Origin: Styela clava | Taxonomy: Eukaryota > Chordata > Ascidiacea > Stolidobranchia > Styelidae | Length of the DNA: 64,000 nt | Assembly (NCBI RefSeq): GCF_964204865.1 | Contig: NC_135251.1 | Span: forward strand, 13,640,001 to 13,704,000 | Reading direction: 5' to 3' | Part shown: positions 47,101 to 62,100 of the stretch, piece by piece | How positions within the stretch are numbered: the first letter of the stretch is position 1 | How the letters are laid out: every line of letters starts with the position of its first letter | Notes under the pieces: generated by a model | Seen by the model: only the letters and a program-made list of their open reading frames with translations | Told to the model about the DNA's origin: nothing | Database searches by the model: none | Position numbers and translations under genes: made by a program

Positions 47101-50100
47101 AACTCCATTTGTTTTCTACGCCATTCTTCTTCTCTTGCCTAAATGAAGTATTGTATCAACTTTATGGCATTGGGTTACAAAGAGGCTCTGGTGTACTGTA
47201 ATCACTGATGTTGATACTTCACTTTGTCTATCTGACGAATGTTGCCACATTCTGGGAATTAAATTTGATGCGAGTAGATAAAACGTGAAAGAGCGTGTTC
47301 CAATCACCCTGGCAGAAAATGGGGTTACGTTCCTATTTTTAGGTATGCTCGTGTACACACATAACATTACAAAATAAAAAATTGAATATTTATAGATTCT
47401 TTGCATCCCAATATCTAAAAAATTGAACCAACTACAACATTACATTCATTTGTGACGGGGCGATTCGTAAAAAAATTAATTAATTTCAGAAGATATTAGA
47501 CTTTTCAGAGCAGAATACCTAACTATTTAGATATGAAATCTACCCCATAAGTTCAGGAGATTCTAAAAAAATTATATTAATTAAAAAAATAGTCACCGCT
47601 GCTTCCTGCATCTCTTTTTCCATTACAGCCTCCAAGCGAGATTTGCTAGATGATATGATAGGCCCGGACTTCTTATTGAATACAGGACCGCCCTTTTTAG
47701 GGATTGAAACTGAAACGAACGGAAATTATAATTATTATAATACTGTATATAATCAATGAATTAGACGGCGCTAACCGGGAGAAATTTGTTTTATATTAGA
47801 TATAACACTATTCAGGTAAAATGGCAGATAAACTTTCCGAATAACGAAAAGAATCTCAGGTCCTCACAGAGACACTAGAAATGACAGGATTTAGTATGAC
47901 GGCGTTATGCGTATTTTTATTCCTGGATGGACTTTTAATTAGGCTCGTGAATAGGCCAAAAGTTTTAGACTCATTCTAATCTCCGGATGGCAAAATGATT
48001 ACAACTTATAATTTTTAGCCTTACCAGGCCCTCCCTTATGCAAAGATTTCTGTTTCTCATCTTTATGTATTTCAGTTACCATCTCTGGCGATTTTGCTGC
48101 TTGTTGATTGTAATGGGGTTGCGGAGCTTCCGTCTTCGCCGATTGGAGATTTGCATTGACAACAGGTCCTGATATTTTTTCCTTTTGATTGATTTCATAT
48201 TTTTGGACATGGGGTTCATTAGATATGACATTCGGTACTTCATGATTTTTCTTCGGTGTGGATTTTTCAATATGTTCCACGTGATTGGTTTCCAAAACGG
48301 ATTTCATTTCGTTGCCATGTTTTTCATGAGAGTCAACAATGGGTGAATTGTAGTCAGCTTTTGATTGCTTTTCTTCTTGATTTTTTGCTTCAAATTGATT
48401 TTCTGACTCAAATTTAGTTGGTAGTTCACTGGCGGTATTTGTAACCGTTTCATTTGTGTAAGAATTTTTTACGGGTGAGGCCTCTACCGTTAATTTGGGT
48501 GGAATTTCTTGTTCAGCTTTTTTCGATGGCTCGGCTTTGATTTCATGTATAACAGATGTTTCTTTGCTGTCAGTAACGTCATCAAATGCAGAAGGGGCTG
48601 TGTTGAGGAAGGTAGTGTTTGTAACTTCAATTGCAGGTACTTCGACGACTGAATTCAATGTTGTAGGGCTTTTGACGGATGAGACTGTTGACGTTGATGT
48701 CTGATGACGTTTTACCTATTCCATACAAATAAAAATAAGTTACAAACACACCGTGTGTGTGTTTCACCTAATGCAATTTATTTATCGCATAACCGTAGCC
48801 CAAAGGCCGAAACAATCAGTACTGTTCGGATCGAATAACAATTATGCACAAATAATCAAATATGCGTCTCGTCTAGGTGAATCGAATACAGCTTTAATAT
48901 CTTGAGCCGAATTCGATCGGAGTTTGAAATTATTTAATGAATCATTTTTGTTTAAAACACGATTGATTATATGTTATCGGTTTTTTTTAGAAAAGATCAC
49001 ACACATTGCAAACATAGGGGCCTTTTTTGATTCTAAAAACAAATAATAAACGTCACAAAGACATGAATATAATCAATCATAACGAAATACATGAGCAAAA
49101 AATCCATGCAACAAATTTCACAAAACACCATGCCAAAATAAAACACAAATCATTGGTACTATCCAATATCCAATACGACAAGAATTAATGGGTTTGAAGA
49201 AGTAGTTAGATGGAGATCCATCTAAACTTTTTCAGATCTCATAATGAAAGTGTTCTCAGTTGTTTTCAAACTTTCCGACTATCCTATTTGACCATTTTGC
49301 TATTGAAAATATAAACGGCATTTTCAGCCTTCCAAGAATAATGGTAGGTACGAATCCAAATATCTCTCTCTTTATATTAGTTTCTTACGGAGTGCCAAGT
49401 TTTAATTAACATTATTGTCCATATTACACAATTTTGGGGGGAAAAGAACTCATGGACGTTGAAAGGACGAAAGTGTTTAAGAACTCATGAAAAGAAAAAC
49501 ATGATAAGTCATTGTCGGAGCATACACAAAACGGCAATAATTCCCGCTTTTTAAAGATAATATCGCAAATATTGTCAGAATATCGAAAAATATGAAATGG
49601 AATAGTTAGTGTGTTAATCACTGCAAAACGTCAGTATATAACAATGACAAGCTTTGTAATTAACGAAGCATTTTTCATAGATGAATTGGTATTACTTTTT
49701 ACCAAATAACTATGATCAACTTTTGAACATTTTGATTGGGAACACCACCAACAAAAATGGTTCAAACCTCGGGTCTGGGAACACTACGATGAACCGGGCT
49801 GACCGGAGAGACAGGTCCAGCAGAACGGCCTTTGTTTGGTTCCCAACCTCTAGGGGCTACAGCACTCGTGAGAGATTTAATTCTTTGGCGACGAGCTTGC
49901 ATGTCTTCTTCCCGTTCCTGCTTATAGAAGAAAAACGCACTATACGTCATCGCATGACGTCATCCTTTTACATACTAATACCGTGTAAATAAATTCATTA
50001 GTAGCAGTGGAAATTTGAATTCATTATTCGGGTTAACAAACAGCGGGGCAGGGTAATTTGAAAAATGATAAAAATATATATGGTCAAGTTATCAAAGTTT

Positions 50101-53100
50101 TCAAATGAGCACCGTTCATTGTTTTCTGGAGGCTTATGACTCCATGTGTAACAAAGATATGCAAAACACTTATAGGAATTGAGTGGATATTATAATTCTT
50201 TGATTCAATGCTACCCATTTTATACTATGAATTAAGGGTCCAACATCATCTATATGTAAAATTCGACTGCCTAGCCATACGATAGCATGAGAGTTGCTTC
50301 GGATAACAATTAACAAAATTAAAAATATCCAATTGCTAAGGATGACAGATAAGTCATGTAACAAGAGATTAATATAGATTATGCACGAAAGTTGAAATCA
50401 CGTATATGCGAAGTATTAATTTTATTTCAGTTCAGCTCTTTTTAAGCCTGCTCTACCTCAGCAACTTTCAATTATGAAAAAAGTTTAGAAATAAACGAAA
50501 GACACGGTGCACTGGAAAGGACAGAGAACAAGCAGGCAGCATTCATAAAGGGGGACAAGCAAGAATAATAAGAGCATTCAAAATAAAAATTATCGCCAGA
50601 TCATCACAAGTCGAATACGAATAATAGCTTATTTCGTTTCGAACCATTTTTTTTTTCAAAAGAGAAGGTATGAAAACGGGAGTACTTAACTGACTTTACT
50701 TAGAAGTCAATATCATTTTTGTTGCATTCGTGATATCTCACATGCACAGACATTCACCCACCTCCGATCCAACGCAAATGGTTTTCCCTTGTACAGAAGA
50801 AAGATTCTTCGATTCAAAAACTTGACGTTCGTCTTCAGATGGTGATTTTGAGCCAAAGTCTCGAATAACTTTGTCTTGAGCTATGGACGCAAGAGGCGGC
50901 GGAGAGGGTAGAAAGCTGCTGGTCATAGAGCTTCCGTAACTTGACAGCGATTCGGGACTGGCGATACCAGTACTTGGCGAAGTATTAGATATACTGTTGG
51001 CTTTGCTTACATTTCCTTGGGGTGCGAATTCAAGTTTTCTGTGGAAAAAGAATCATTTTTAATGGTACTAAAATATAAAAAAAAAACAATAGGATTACAT
51101 TAAAAATTATTCATAATGCTGGAAATAAAATATTTATTAAATGGATTTTCAGATTGGAGGCAAATATTACAGTACTACATATAAAGACCGAATTTTCACA
51201 TTCAATAAAATCTGAATTTAAAAAGGACAATTTTTTGTTTGATTCACAAAATATCTACCACTTTGAAAAAAATGCCCCACTTATGAAAAGAGCTGTATTA
51301 AAGTAATCTGTAACAAATTCAACTGAAGTTTTGACGGCGGTAACATACCCTGTGCCATTTTTGTTCGGCGTGCTGTTGTGTTGTGTCTTCCACGATTCTT
51401 CGCGATCTGAATCCTTTTTAATATCCTGGCCTATTAAGTCTGCAGTAGGAAGAGAGCCAGTGTACACGGTGGTAACCACGTTGGGATCGTTATTTCCCAT
51501 TGGGGGAATCGAGCTTTCCGAAAACACATCTTCTGATGACGCTACTGAGATCTCTGTTTAGAAAGAAAACCAGTGTGATTTATACCGAGTACCAATAATT
51601 TCCATAACAAAAATATTTCATAGGTAATTCTAGAGATATTATAAAAATCGAATTATTAGAATGTAAGAAATTACGTCCAATACCGTAGTGTTTGGTACTC
51701 AGACTCGCAGAGGTCGTAATGGGTGCATGTACCACATCGGTCGAGCGGTTTTCTCATGTCTGATGAAAATAGCATATCAAGATTATGGCAACATGCAACG
51801 TAGATTGCGCGTAATAGAAGTTTGGGAAACACTGTATTCGCGATAAAACAGTAAAAAGTGGAAAATTATGCAAGCATATCATTTTACAAGGTATCAGCAT
51901 TCTGACGTCATAACACCGCACCTGACATTTTCTCCCATTGCTCGTGTTTCCATTTTTCCTCTCTCTCCGCCGCTTCTCTTATCTCTCGATCAATAAAACT
52001 CTCGTTTTTGTGTGAAGCCGATTGCGTATAGTCTGGGATAGTGAGCGGTTTGTTGACAACTGGTCTTGGTGGCTGCTCTTTCGCTAACGCTGGGACTGGA
52101 CTTTGAAATGATCTGTAAGTGATATTCGCGTTGACAGAAAACTTCGATCGTTTGCTCAAATCTTTTTTGATGTGCGTAGTCGGCTCTGTTTTCCCACTTT
52201 CCTTTTCGATATTTTTCCATCTAAAAAAAAAGAATGACAGTATTGCATCACGATTGGAACAACTGCATCCAAATAGTAAGATATGAAAACCAAATAAATT
52301 ACTGCTTCAAAGCTTGGTACATAGCTATAATATTCAATCAAATCAAGGAAAAAGAATAAAACAACAACGACTTCAAAACGGATTCGAATATCTTGGCTAG
52401 TGACTAAATTATGCCGGCGTCAATATTTAAAAGCACTGATTTTAGAAGCTGGTTTAATCGGTCAGCCTACAACAAGAACCTCGTCCAGGGTCTTGGATAA
52501 CATATAGATACAGAACAAATAGATATAGACATATGGATACAGTAACTTATGACGAAACGTAAGATTTTTGCAAGTCTAACGCTAAGTGGTTCCGTACTTT
52601 TTCAAAATAACCTTGGTGTTACTATACAACTGATATGTTCAAAACTTGGATATCAGTTTTCGGCCCTTACCTATTTCGTACTTCTGAAATTTTCATCGAT
52701 TCTCGTTGAATATTCTCTGACGGGGGCAATGTTACGCTTTGGTTAGAAGTTGTACTCGAAGTAGAATCACTTCGTTGTCGCGATACATCTGATGCCGCTC
52801 TTGTTCGTTGACTGCAAATAGAAACATTTTTAACGACACGAAGTCCCCAGGTAAACGAAAACATTCGATTCGTATCATGTAAGAAATTAAGTTTGAGCTA
52901 ATTAACAAGTTTGGGTATCAGTTGGTATAAAATTGTTATAAAATGCTTCTAATTTTGCGGGTCACCGATAGTTGATGCTTATGCAGTGTCGGTCAACCTA
53001 CACCTCGATTTCAAAATATTTCATTTTAGAACAATTCTAAACATCAGCAATCAATTTGTAAGAGTACAGAATTGCTTTTCCCAGTATACAAAATTGCAGA

Positions 53101-56100
53101 ATGGTTTATTATATCTGATTGAATATTACATGGAAAAATAGTCAAATACAATAAACTATTTCATTTTTTTCATAAAATAAGCAACATGAATATGTAAATA
53201 ATTAGAATTCATTGATTGCACAACGAATAAATTTTTCGAGCATGTTGACTGATATTCAATTATCAACTGTCGCAGAGTGCATTGAAATTAAATTAATTTA
53301 GATATTTCTTGCAATTTTACTTTACTGTCAAATAATGAATGTGAAAAATTAAGCTAGCAGGTCAATCACGTGTAATGGATAAATACAAAACTACAGTTCT
53401 ACCAAAACGCATCATTCTATTCTCACATATCGTATATACACTACATTTCTTATCGCCTCGCCCATAAAACATTGGCCCATATGATCACTTAATGGATTTA
53501 AAGAAAAGGGGACTCACTATTTTTCTTTGCCAACTTTGAGCCTCTTTCGTTCCAAATCTTCTTTTTGTTGTTTTTCATTCAATCTACTTTCCCAAAATCC
53601 TATCGCATCTTTGCTGTGGACAACCGATTCAATTACGATGTTTTCTCTCTGAACATAAAAATATTATTAACATTTACAGTTGCAAAATTTTGCCATCATT
53701 TGGGATCAAGATTAACAAATATTTCGTAATGTAATAATGTTGCAAATAATGTTTGGCCCACTGATAACATTTGAGATGGTTCCAAACAAGTATTTAATTT
53801 CTTCGACACTAAATGGAAAAATGTGGCATCTATCTCTCAAGGATTACGCCAGAAAGTGTACACAAGACGCGGTTTGGAAACAATAGAATTTAGATTCGTG
53901 TTTCAATACCGCACGTGGCTTGTATAAACTTCATATATATGTTGTTTTTAGCTCAGAAAAGATGAAAATACACGTCATTGCACATTAATATGAACCTCAA
54001 CAGGTTTGTGGGTTTCTGTGTTGAAATGCTATAAATGTGGGCTTTTCATTATAATTTATATTACCAATGGCGGAGGTGATTTTGTTTCCGTTTCATTGAT
54101 GACGGGTGGAATAGACTGTGGTTTCACATATGTTTCGTTGTTTATTGAAGAATCTGTTCGAGAACGTCGACGTTCTTCATATCTGAAAAGGAAAGGTTAT
54201 TTGAAGACAGGCCCCGGTTCGCACGCTCAAATACACCTATTTGGCTGTAAATAAGCCTCAATGGTTATACTTTGTCAAAAATTGACTGTATTTCGATGAT
54301 ATACCGTGCAGGGTGACACAGAACAAACTTCAGGAGACTTCATGACAACTAAACTTTTGATTACAATCATACACAAACAGAGGTTAGGGCTTTAAATCAA
54401 TTTTGTATAGCTTTGTTGAGAAAACCAATGATTATCAAATAATTCGAAGTATTTTCTTAACATAAGCATTTGTATGAAACTTTCTCGTACGTTATTTAGT
54501 GGAGAAAAAAATTTGAAATAAAACCAATCGCCTTAATCTATTCAATAAAATATGTTAGCCCTCTTGAAACGCCCTAAACGCGAAATTTGTATTAAAAAGA
54601 TATCCAACAAATTCGATCCCATTCACCATATATATATATATATCGGTATATATTTTAATGAGGTTCGTTACCGAAGCAAATCTCATTATTCTATACAAAT
54701 CAAATTGTGTTGCTTTAAAATCACATCAAAAATAGAAAAGCAATAAGAAATATATTGTTATTAACTTGAAGTAATTAGAATGAATCAATTTCATGTTACG
54801 TGTAAATTAACAGCAAGCGATATGTCTGTGTGATCGATGAAAGCACGGTGAATGCTTTATAAATGACTCACTTCTTTAGACTAGATTTCTGGCGTTCGTC
54901 CAAATCTTCAGTGGGATCCTTTTCTACTGGGGGTTGCCATTTCGGAATTAAATGGGGATTGTGCTTTCTCGTCATTGACTTGATTAATCTCCTCCGTTCT
55001 CTAAAATTAGGCAACAAGGATTAAAGATTTTTACCAGACAAAAATGTAGTTCTATCTACAGGCTCTATTGCAGAAAATCCACTACTCAATTATTTTTACC
55101 GAAGATCCGCATACAAAACTTCAAAAATATTTGGGTCCGGTCTTTCTGGAAATTATATTTCGGAACATCCTTGAACACGCACTTTCTCGGCCGACTAATG
55201 ATTATTAACTAATCAAGATTGTTTATTATGGCGTTATAGTTCTTTTCATATATATTTAAATCTATAAATGGATTTTATAAAAGGAAACTTTAAAAGTGGG
55301 GCTAATGATCCAAAAAAAAGAATTAGGCGCGGTCCGAATCAAATACCCGAAAGGTCCGGATTTGGACCGCGGTCCGCCATTTGAGTAGGCCTGATCTATA
55401 GGGTATTTTCAAATCACCACTCATAACAAAGCTTTAGACAAGCAAATGCGCGAGGAGCCACTATGTTTTCATTTTTGAATTGGCTGTTCGTAGAGAGCCT
55501 TGTCCGAAGTGAATATTATGTAACATATCGCATGTAAAAATAAACTATTATCGAAAATATATTTCGTGAAATTCCTGGTCACCATCCATATGTGTTGATA
55601 GCAGAAATGTTATGGACAGGAAATTCTGTCCATTAGCAAGTGACTAAAATGTATTCTACGTATGCCATAGGATATCAATAACATTATTACTGGAATGTGT
55701 GGAATTCAAATTTAATCAAATAAAAAACATTTGCACTGATCGGTATTTAAAATAGGCGTTGATTGGCAGCAACAAGTGGTTATTCATCTGTGCTGTGTGA
55801 TATGATTGAAATTAAGCAAAACGTGTTTTTTTATAACTCGTTAAAACTGACGATTTCATTGCAAATTATCCACAGTGGTAATTCAAAACTACTTCAATCA
55901 TACATGTCTCGGGCTATTCATAAAAATCATTTTTATGATTATCCATGGCCATGGCACAACAAGAATGGGCCGTGAATGCATTAGTAACTTGAATATACAT
56001 GATCAAGCTTGAAGTCGAATAAACCAAATTATGGACCGGCGCCACTTATTAACTTAATGGACATAAATTCCTTCATATCTAATTTTGCGCTGGTTATGAT

Positions 56101-59100
56101 ATATCTGTATATATTTAAGAAAGCACAACAAATAACACTGAGGTTATGTAGCTTTTGGCGGAAACAAATAACTCATCATCGCCTGAGGGGCCATAAGATT
56201 ATAATACGTTAGGACTTCAAAATATCTTTATGCATATGAAAATACTAATTTTAAATGTCAAAAATATTGCTATTGGCGTACAATGAATTTCAAACAAACT
56301 TTAGAATTTAATATATTCTGAATAGATATATTCAGGTATTCAAAATACTTGAAATTTGTGATTTATGTGAAAATTTACTTTTCTTGAGCAAAACGCTAAT
56401 TTATATCAAATTTGCGTGACATTTGGCACTGAATGATGTATAATTAAGATAGAATAATTTAAATTGAAATGAAGATCCCAGAATACCAAAAAATATCGAT
56501 TATTCTTAATTAAAAACTTTATATTTGTCTGTCTTAACGTCGGTCATCATATCTGTTTTCATGGCACTTGGTGAAGTATAAAACAATGTTTTATGTGAGA
56601 GAATCTGAAATGATATATCGAATTTGTGTTGAAGTTACAGGTTTTAATTATTGTACCGGTGCGGCTCTTTGCCTTTTCAAGTATCTAATACTGCAGTTGT
56701 GTATTGAATTTGCTAATGAGGCGTTCAGGAAATATAAAGATGCATCCAATTTTTGTAAACAAGTTCAGTTGCCTGTATCAAAATATTTTTATAAAAACAC
56801 ACCGTAATCTTATTCACGCGTAGAATGAGAAACTAGGCTGAATGATGGCCCCTATCACATTAGGTATAATCCATAGCGAGAGTCACTTATTTGCCAACAA
56901 GACCACCCCGCTTAGATGCAAGGCCATAGCCATAAATCTATAATACAATTTCAGCGTAAATTATTATAGTTATTAAATTCTCATTACGTGTTTTATAGAG
57001 AATATAAAGTTTTATGCATTTAAATGTCTTTAATACATACACGTTTGAGGCATCACAATAAAAGTTAATCATTTTCAAACCCGAAGAGCCTATATCCGTT
57101 AATGCGATGGGGTACATGAATCTTCTTTATATCAAAAGTAAATCGCACTACTATTCAATAATTTCCCAAAGGAATTCATTTGAGAATATGTTGGTTTGTA
57201 GTTTTATACGATTTGATAACGATTGATTTGTGATTATTTAAATACTAGAAGAAAAATTAACTCGAGTAATCACCTTCGTCCGTGGATACCTACCAAAATA
57301 TAAAATTCCAACTCAGACCTATATTTCGATTTTCGTATAATTTTACTACTGAAATCTTGGCCTCGATTATACTTCTATTTGATGTTTTTCATGTCGTGGC
57401 TTTAAAAAGGCTGTGAACAATCGGCACTATTGTGTACGCAATGTAATTATTTTCGCTAGAACGTAGCTATAATATAATAAACTTGAGTCAGCACTAAAGT
57501 CTGATAGTATTGAAAATATTAACAACTTCATCCTAAGCAGAAAGTATTTGAACACAGATTCTTCAATAATTACCGTAAATCTAGGTTAAAAAGACACCAC
57601 ATTAAAAAAATGTAATTAAACGAATATTCCCACTTTCGTCATGTACAAGGCTTTCGAAAAAACCTTACAAGTTAAAAAAAAAAAACACAATTTTCGAGAT
57701 GAAATGATTTAATTAACAGAAACTTACTGTTCTGCGTTTTGGTCAACTTTTCCGGACGGTTTCATCCAAATTTTATCTTCGGAAGTCGATTGTCCGAACC
57801 ATTTCGTTGCTTCTGTATTACGTTGACTAAGTGCTGGGTTGTAGGTTATCTTTTCGAGTGGATTTCTTCACAATAGATGAAAAAGAAATAAATTTCATGA
57901 TGATTTTGCTAAGATAGCGGCAGTAGTAAGGCAGATGTCAGTTAATTCCATCAAGTCGAATTCCTACAGATTATTTTCGATCTTAAATGCTATACACTTA
58001 TTATTCCACCGCAACTCAAATCCACCATATATACAATTTTTTACGTTTCGAAATTTGATAAATAAGTAAATCAACTTTTTTCAAATAAACTGTAACAAAT
58101 TTTCATTTGTGCAAGTAAGTTGAAATAAAATTACGCAAAGCACAACGAGTTAATTTTTCCACTGTCGGTATACTTATGCAAAACTATATTTCGAATTCTT
58201 ACTTTGACATTTCTGACTCTTTAACTTTAACCATTTTGTCTTCTTCCGCACTGTGGTTCACCTCATCAGCTAATTGAGTAGTTAGTTCCTTAGATTCCGG
58301 ATTGTCAGATTCCAGTATTTCATCGACAGTTACACGGTCCTCCAATTCAGTGTTACCTACTTTCGTATATTCAATATCTTTTTCCGATGAAGCGCCAATA
58401 ACCACTTCGTCATGCGTCTCTTTATTAACTTTTGTTAATTCCAAATTCTCACGCTCCGAATCGATTGACTGAGTGTTCACGACTGTGTCTGTCTCGATTG
58501 CGCTCACTGCAACGGGTTCTGAAGTTTTGACTTCAATTTCAGTAGTTTTTTCGTTCAGCTCTGCGTTATTCGTTACGTCATTTTCTCTCGTTTGGACGTT
58601 TTCATGAGGTGAACTGAGGTCTGATTTTTCACCCTCGATTTCTAAATTAGATTCACCGATTTTCTGAACATTCTCCGAGATATCACCGGCAGTGTTAACG
58701 GGGGCGAAATTTTCCGCACTCTGATTTTCGGGCTTTGTAGTTTCTGACAACTGGGAAGGCGTTACTGAGCGAGTGTCTTCGGTCACATCGTCGACCGAAG
58801 TCGTGACGTTTTCATCCTCAGGCATTTTACTAGCAATTTCATAAGCCGCTTTGATCGCTGTTGAAACGGTTTCTTCAGCAATTTTATCGGAAGCCTCGAC
58901 ATCGTATGTAAATTCGAGATCAGAAGACATGGTTTCTTTGCTCCCCGAGCTTGCTGTATCTGCTTTATCAGACGCAAAAGATTCACCGCTCTTATCATGA
59001 TTTTCAACTTCAGTGGATTGCAGAACACCATCACTTCCCCATGGTACAATTTCGGGGTGTTCGTTCTTCATATTTTCATCTGTCAGACTATCGCTAATGT

Positions 59101-62100
59101 TTTCTATGCTTGTTGTTGGTTCAGATGAAGTAATTTGATCACCAACTGAATACTTAACATCAGCAAAAATAGGAACGTTCTCACTGTCACACGCTTCTAT
59201 GACTTGATGTTCTCCAAGAACGATATCGTCTTCTGGCAGGTTTTCTTCAGCAATACTGACGTCACCTTGATAAGAAGCAGACTCGCAAATGTCGATATCG
59301 TAACCAGAATACTCATCCTCGTCTGTACTGATTTTTCTATCAGCAATTTCCTCGTGTGAATCGGTGATTTCTTGTTCAGTATCTTCACCACTCACAATAG
59401 TTTCAACATATTCTTCTTGTTGTTTCATATCTTCAGTATTAGTTGACTGAACGCTCGGCATATCCTCTGTCTGTTCAATAATTTCACTGGCACGCACTTC
59501 AATTTCATTGGTGGCAACAGGCTCTGTGTTTTGTATTGTGTCAATTTCACTCTTGGGTTTAATATCGTCTGTGGTGCTCGACGATTGGCATTCACAATTA
59601 TCTTGAACAAGTACTTCAGATGAGACGACTTGTAAATCTAAATTAATATTGCCATTATCGGGGACCGGCTCTTCGCGTAATAATTTTGATTCGTCTTCGG
59701 TAGCTTGATCCCCTTGGTGCACCATTTCATTTGTGGAAACTTCCTCTACTGATTTGGTATCCTGTACTTCTTCTGGAATTCCGCTATTGGTTACTTCTCC
59801 ATCTTTCTCCTCTTCTGGCGAGGTTGGTATATCTAGAGTAGGGTCAAGAACAGGCTGCGTATTTGCTTGATTTTCGTTACCAACAATTTCTATATCAGCA
59901 TATTGCCCTTGTTGTCCAAGAAAAACGTCTGAAGATATTTCGCTGACATTGGGATCTTGTGTTGACGATGATGATGTAACGCGATCAAGCTGATCTCGGA
60001 AAGAATATTGATCGTCTGGCAAAATCTCATCAGCAAGATCTGTAAACAGAGAATGAAAATGATTGCATGGCTTAGATGAAGCTATTTATGAATACTGAAA
60101 ACTGTCATTGCGACTTATACAAAAATGCTTTGGAATTTCAATATTGATGTCGAAAGTTAAAAGTTTTCTGTTCGGATGTCACTGTCTAACTCTAGAATCT
60201 AGATGGCCGGCCTATATGCCCGCTGCGGAAAAAATCATTCAAATGATATTTGGGACCGTATTTCTATACATACTCCTAAATTATAGTGCACATCTGTCAT
60301 GCACGGTGTTAAATTATGTGTTTATTAGGTTTTAAAGATGTTTACCTTGTTAATGTCCAAATTTGTTTGAATTGCGAGGAAATAAGCCCCTCAATTACTT
60401 TGATAATATTGGGCGGTAGCTTTGACGCGATGAATAATTTTTGGATAAAGACATTGTACGAAATTTTAAGAAGATCATTTGAAAATTGGCTTTAATCGAA
60501 TTGAATACAGAGGTAAGGTTGGATGACACCTCCATTAGCATTAGATTTGATTTTTCATAAACTTTGGGCTGATTAACACCACACGCTCAACCGAAGGCAC
60601 TTCAATGGCTACACACATTCATAATTCATTTTTTTCATAATTTTTGCTCTCTAACGTCAACATCGGGCGATATATTGTAATGAAGAAATTCTATTTGTCG
60701 AGATAGTAAAAAACGATTCTAGAAGTCGGTCGTACGAAGTAGCAAACTCAATATTGTAATAGATAATTCAAAAATGGAATAAATATTTGGTGAGGTATTA
60801 TAATTACTTCAATAAATACAATACGATTAAAAATTAAAAATAAATTTCTATGGCAAGATATAGATTTTCGGTAATTACCGACATAGCACGCTAGGGAGGC
60901 TGTGCTTACAATGATTAGATTATTCCATTGCTGTAATGATACAACTAACATGGAAATCAGCCAACGCAAGAGCTCATCATGGATATATAATTGGGGTACC
61001 TTACTGTTTGGTCACGGCCAAAAAATTTATTTACAATCCCGATAAGTCGAGAAATTATTGATTCAAAGCTCCGGGGTAGGCAAAAAAGTTGAGTGAACCT
61101 AACCAATTGAAAGAAATATTTTCTTTCAAAGCTGTAGTTTTAGAAAATTGTGCCATATGACATAATTCAAGTTTAGTTTGTACAAAAATATATTTCGGGA
61201 ACTGATACTCGAAATTGGAGGCAGACTTAGAAATTATTTATGCGCTGCTTACGCACCTTACAAATGTTCTCAATTTCAAGTGTAGCACTAACAGGCTTTT
61301 GCGCTGTGCGAAAGTCGCATAGCTTCGAAATATAACTAATAACAATGGAGTTTCAGGAATACGCCCAGCTAACCGCACGGCGAGAGAGCATACCAATCTA
61401 CATAGGTAATAATGCGGTGCTTAAACAATGTGACGAAAATCGTGAAATCCATCAGTATTTTAAAGTAAAGTGACCTTGTACAAGTCATCAATGTGAAAGT
61501 TATTGAAATCTGATTTACTCAAGGTGGAATATATTTTGACAGAATTAACCACAAATGGAATGCAAATTATCCAGCACGATTGATGAGAGTCAACATTTAG
61601 ATATGGGGACGCTTTTTGCCAAATCGTTTATGTAAAAAGCATTAAACTGGTTCATTCCTTACACCTATGAATATGATGAAGCCTTACTAGCCACAGATAA
61701 TATTGAGCCGATTACCTAAAAAGTTCAGTAGGAAATGATTTTTTCCCTATCATCTCCAGTTGAGTGCATAATTATTTAATCACATTGCAGAGCACACGGT
61801 GTCGTTGTTAATTGACAATACAGTGTTGATATGGAAATAGTTCGACATTGCAAAATATTGAACCCCGACTCTGTCAGCGCGGATGGTATTTTGAAAATAT
61901 AAAATTACTGAATCTGTGCCTTGAAGGTTCAGTAAACACGGTGTAGTAGAGTTTTATTAGGCTCATCGCGGAAAAGTTTGTTTACAAATTAGGGAATTCG
62001 GTGTACAAACAAAAACAACGTTGCCTGGAGACGTCTTCCTTCGAATCTCAATCACAAATATAGTTTGCTAGGGTACTATAGATTCTGGTAGGTATGCAAT

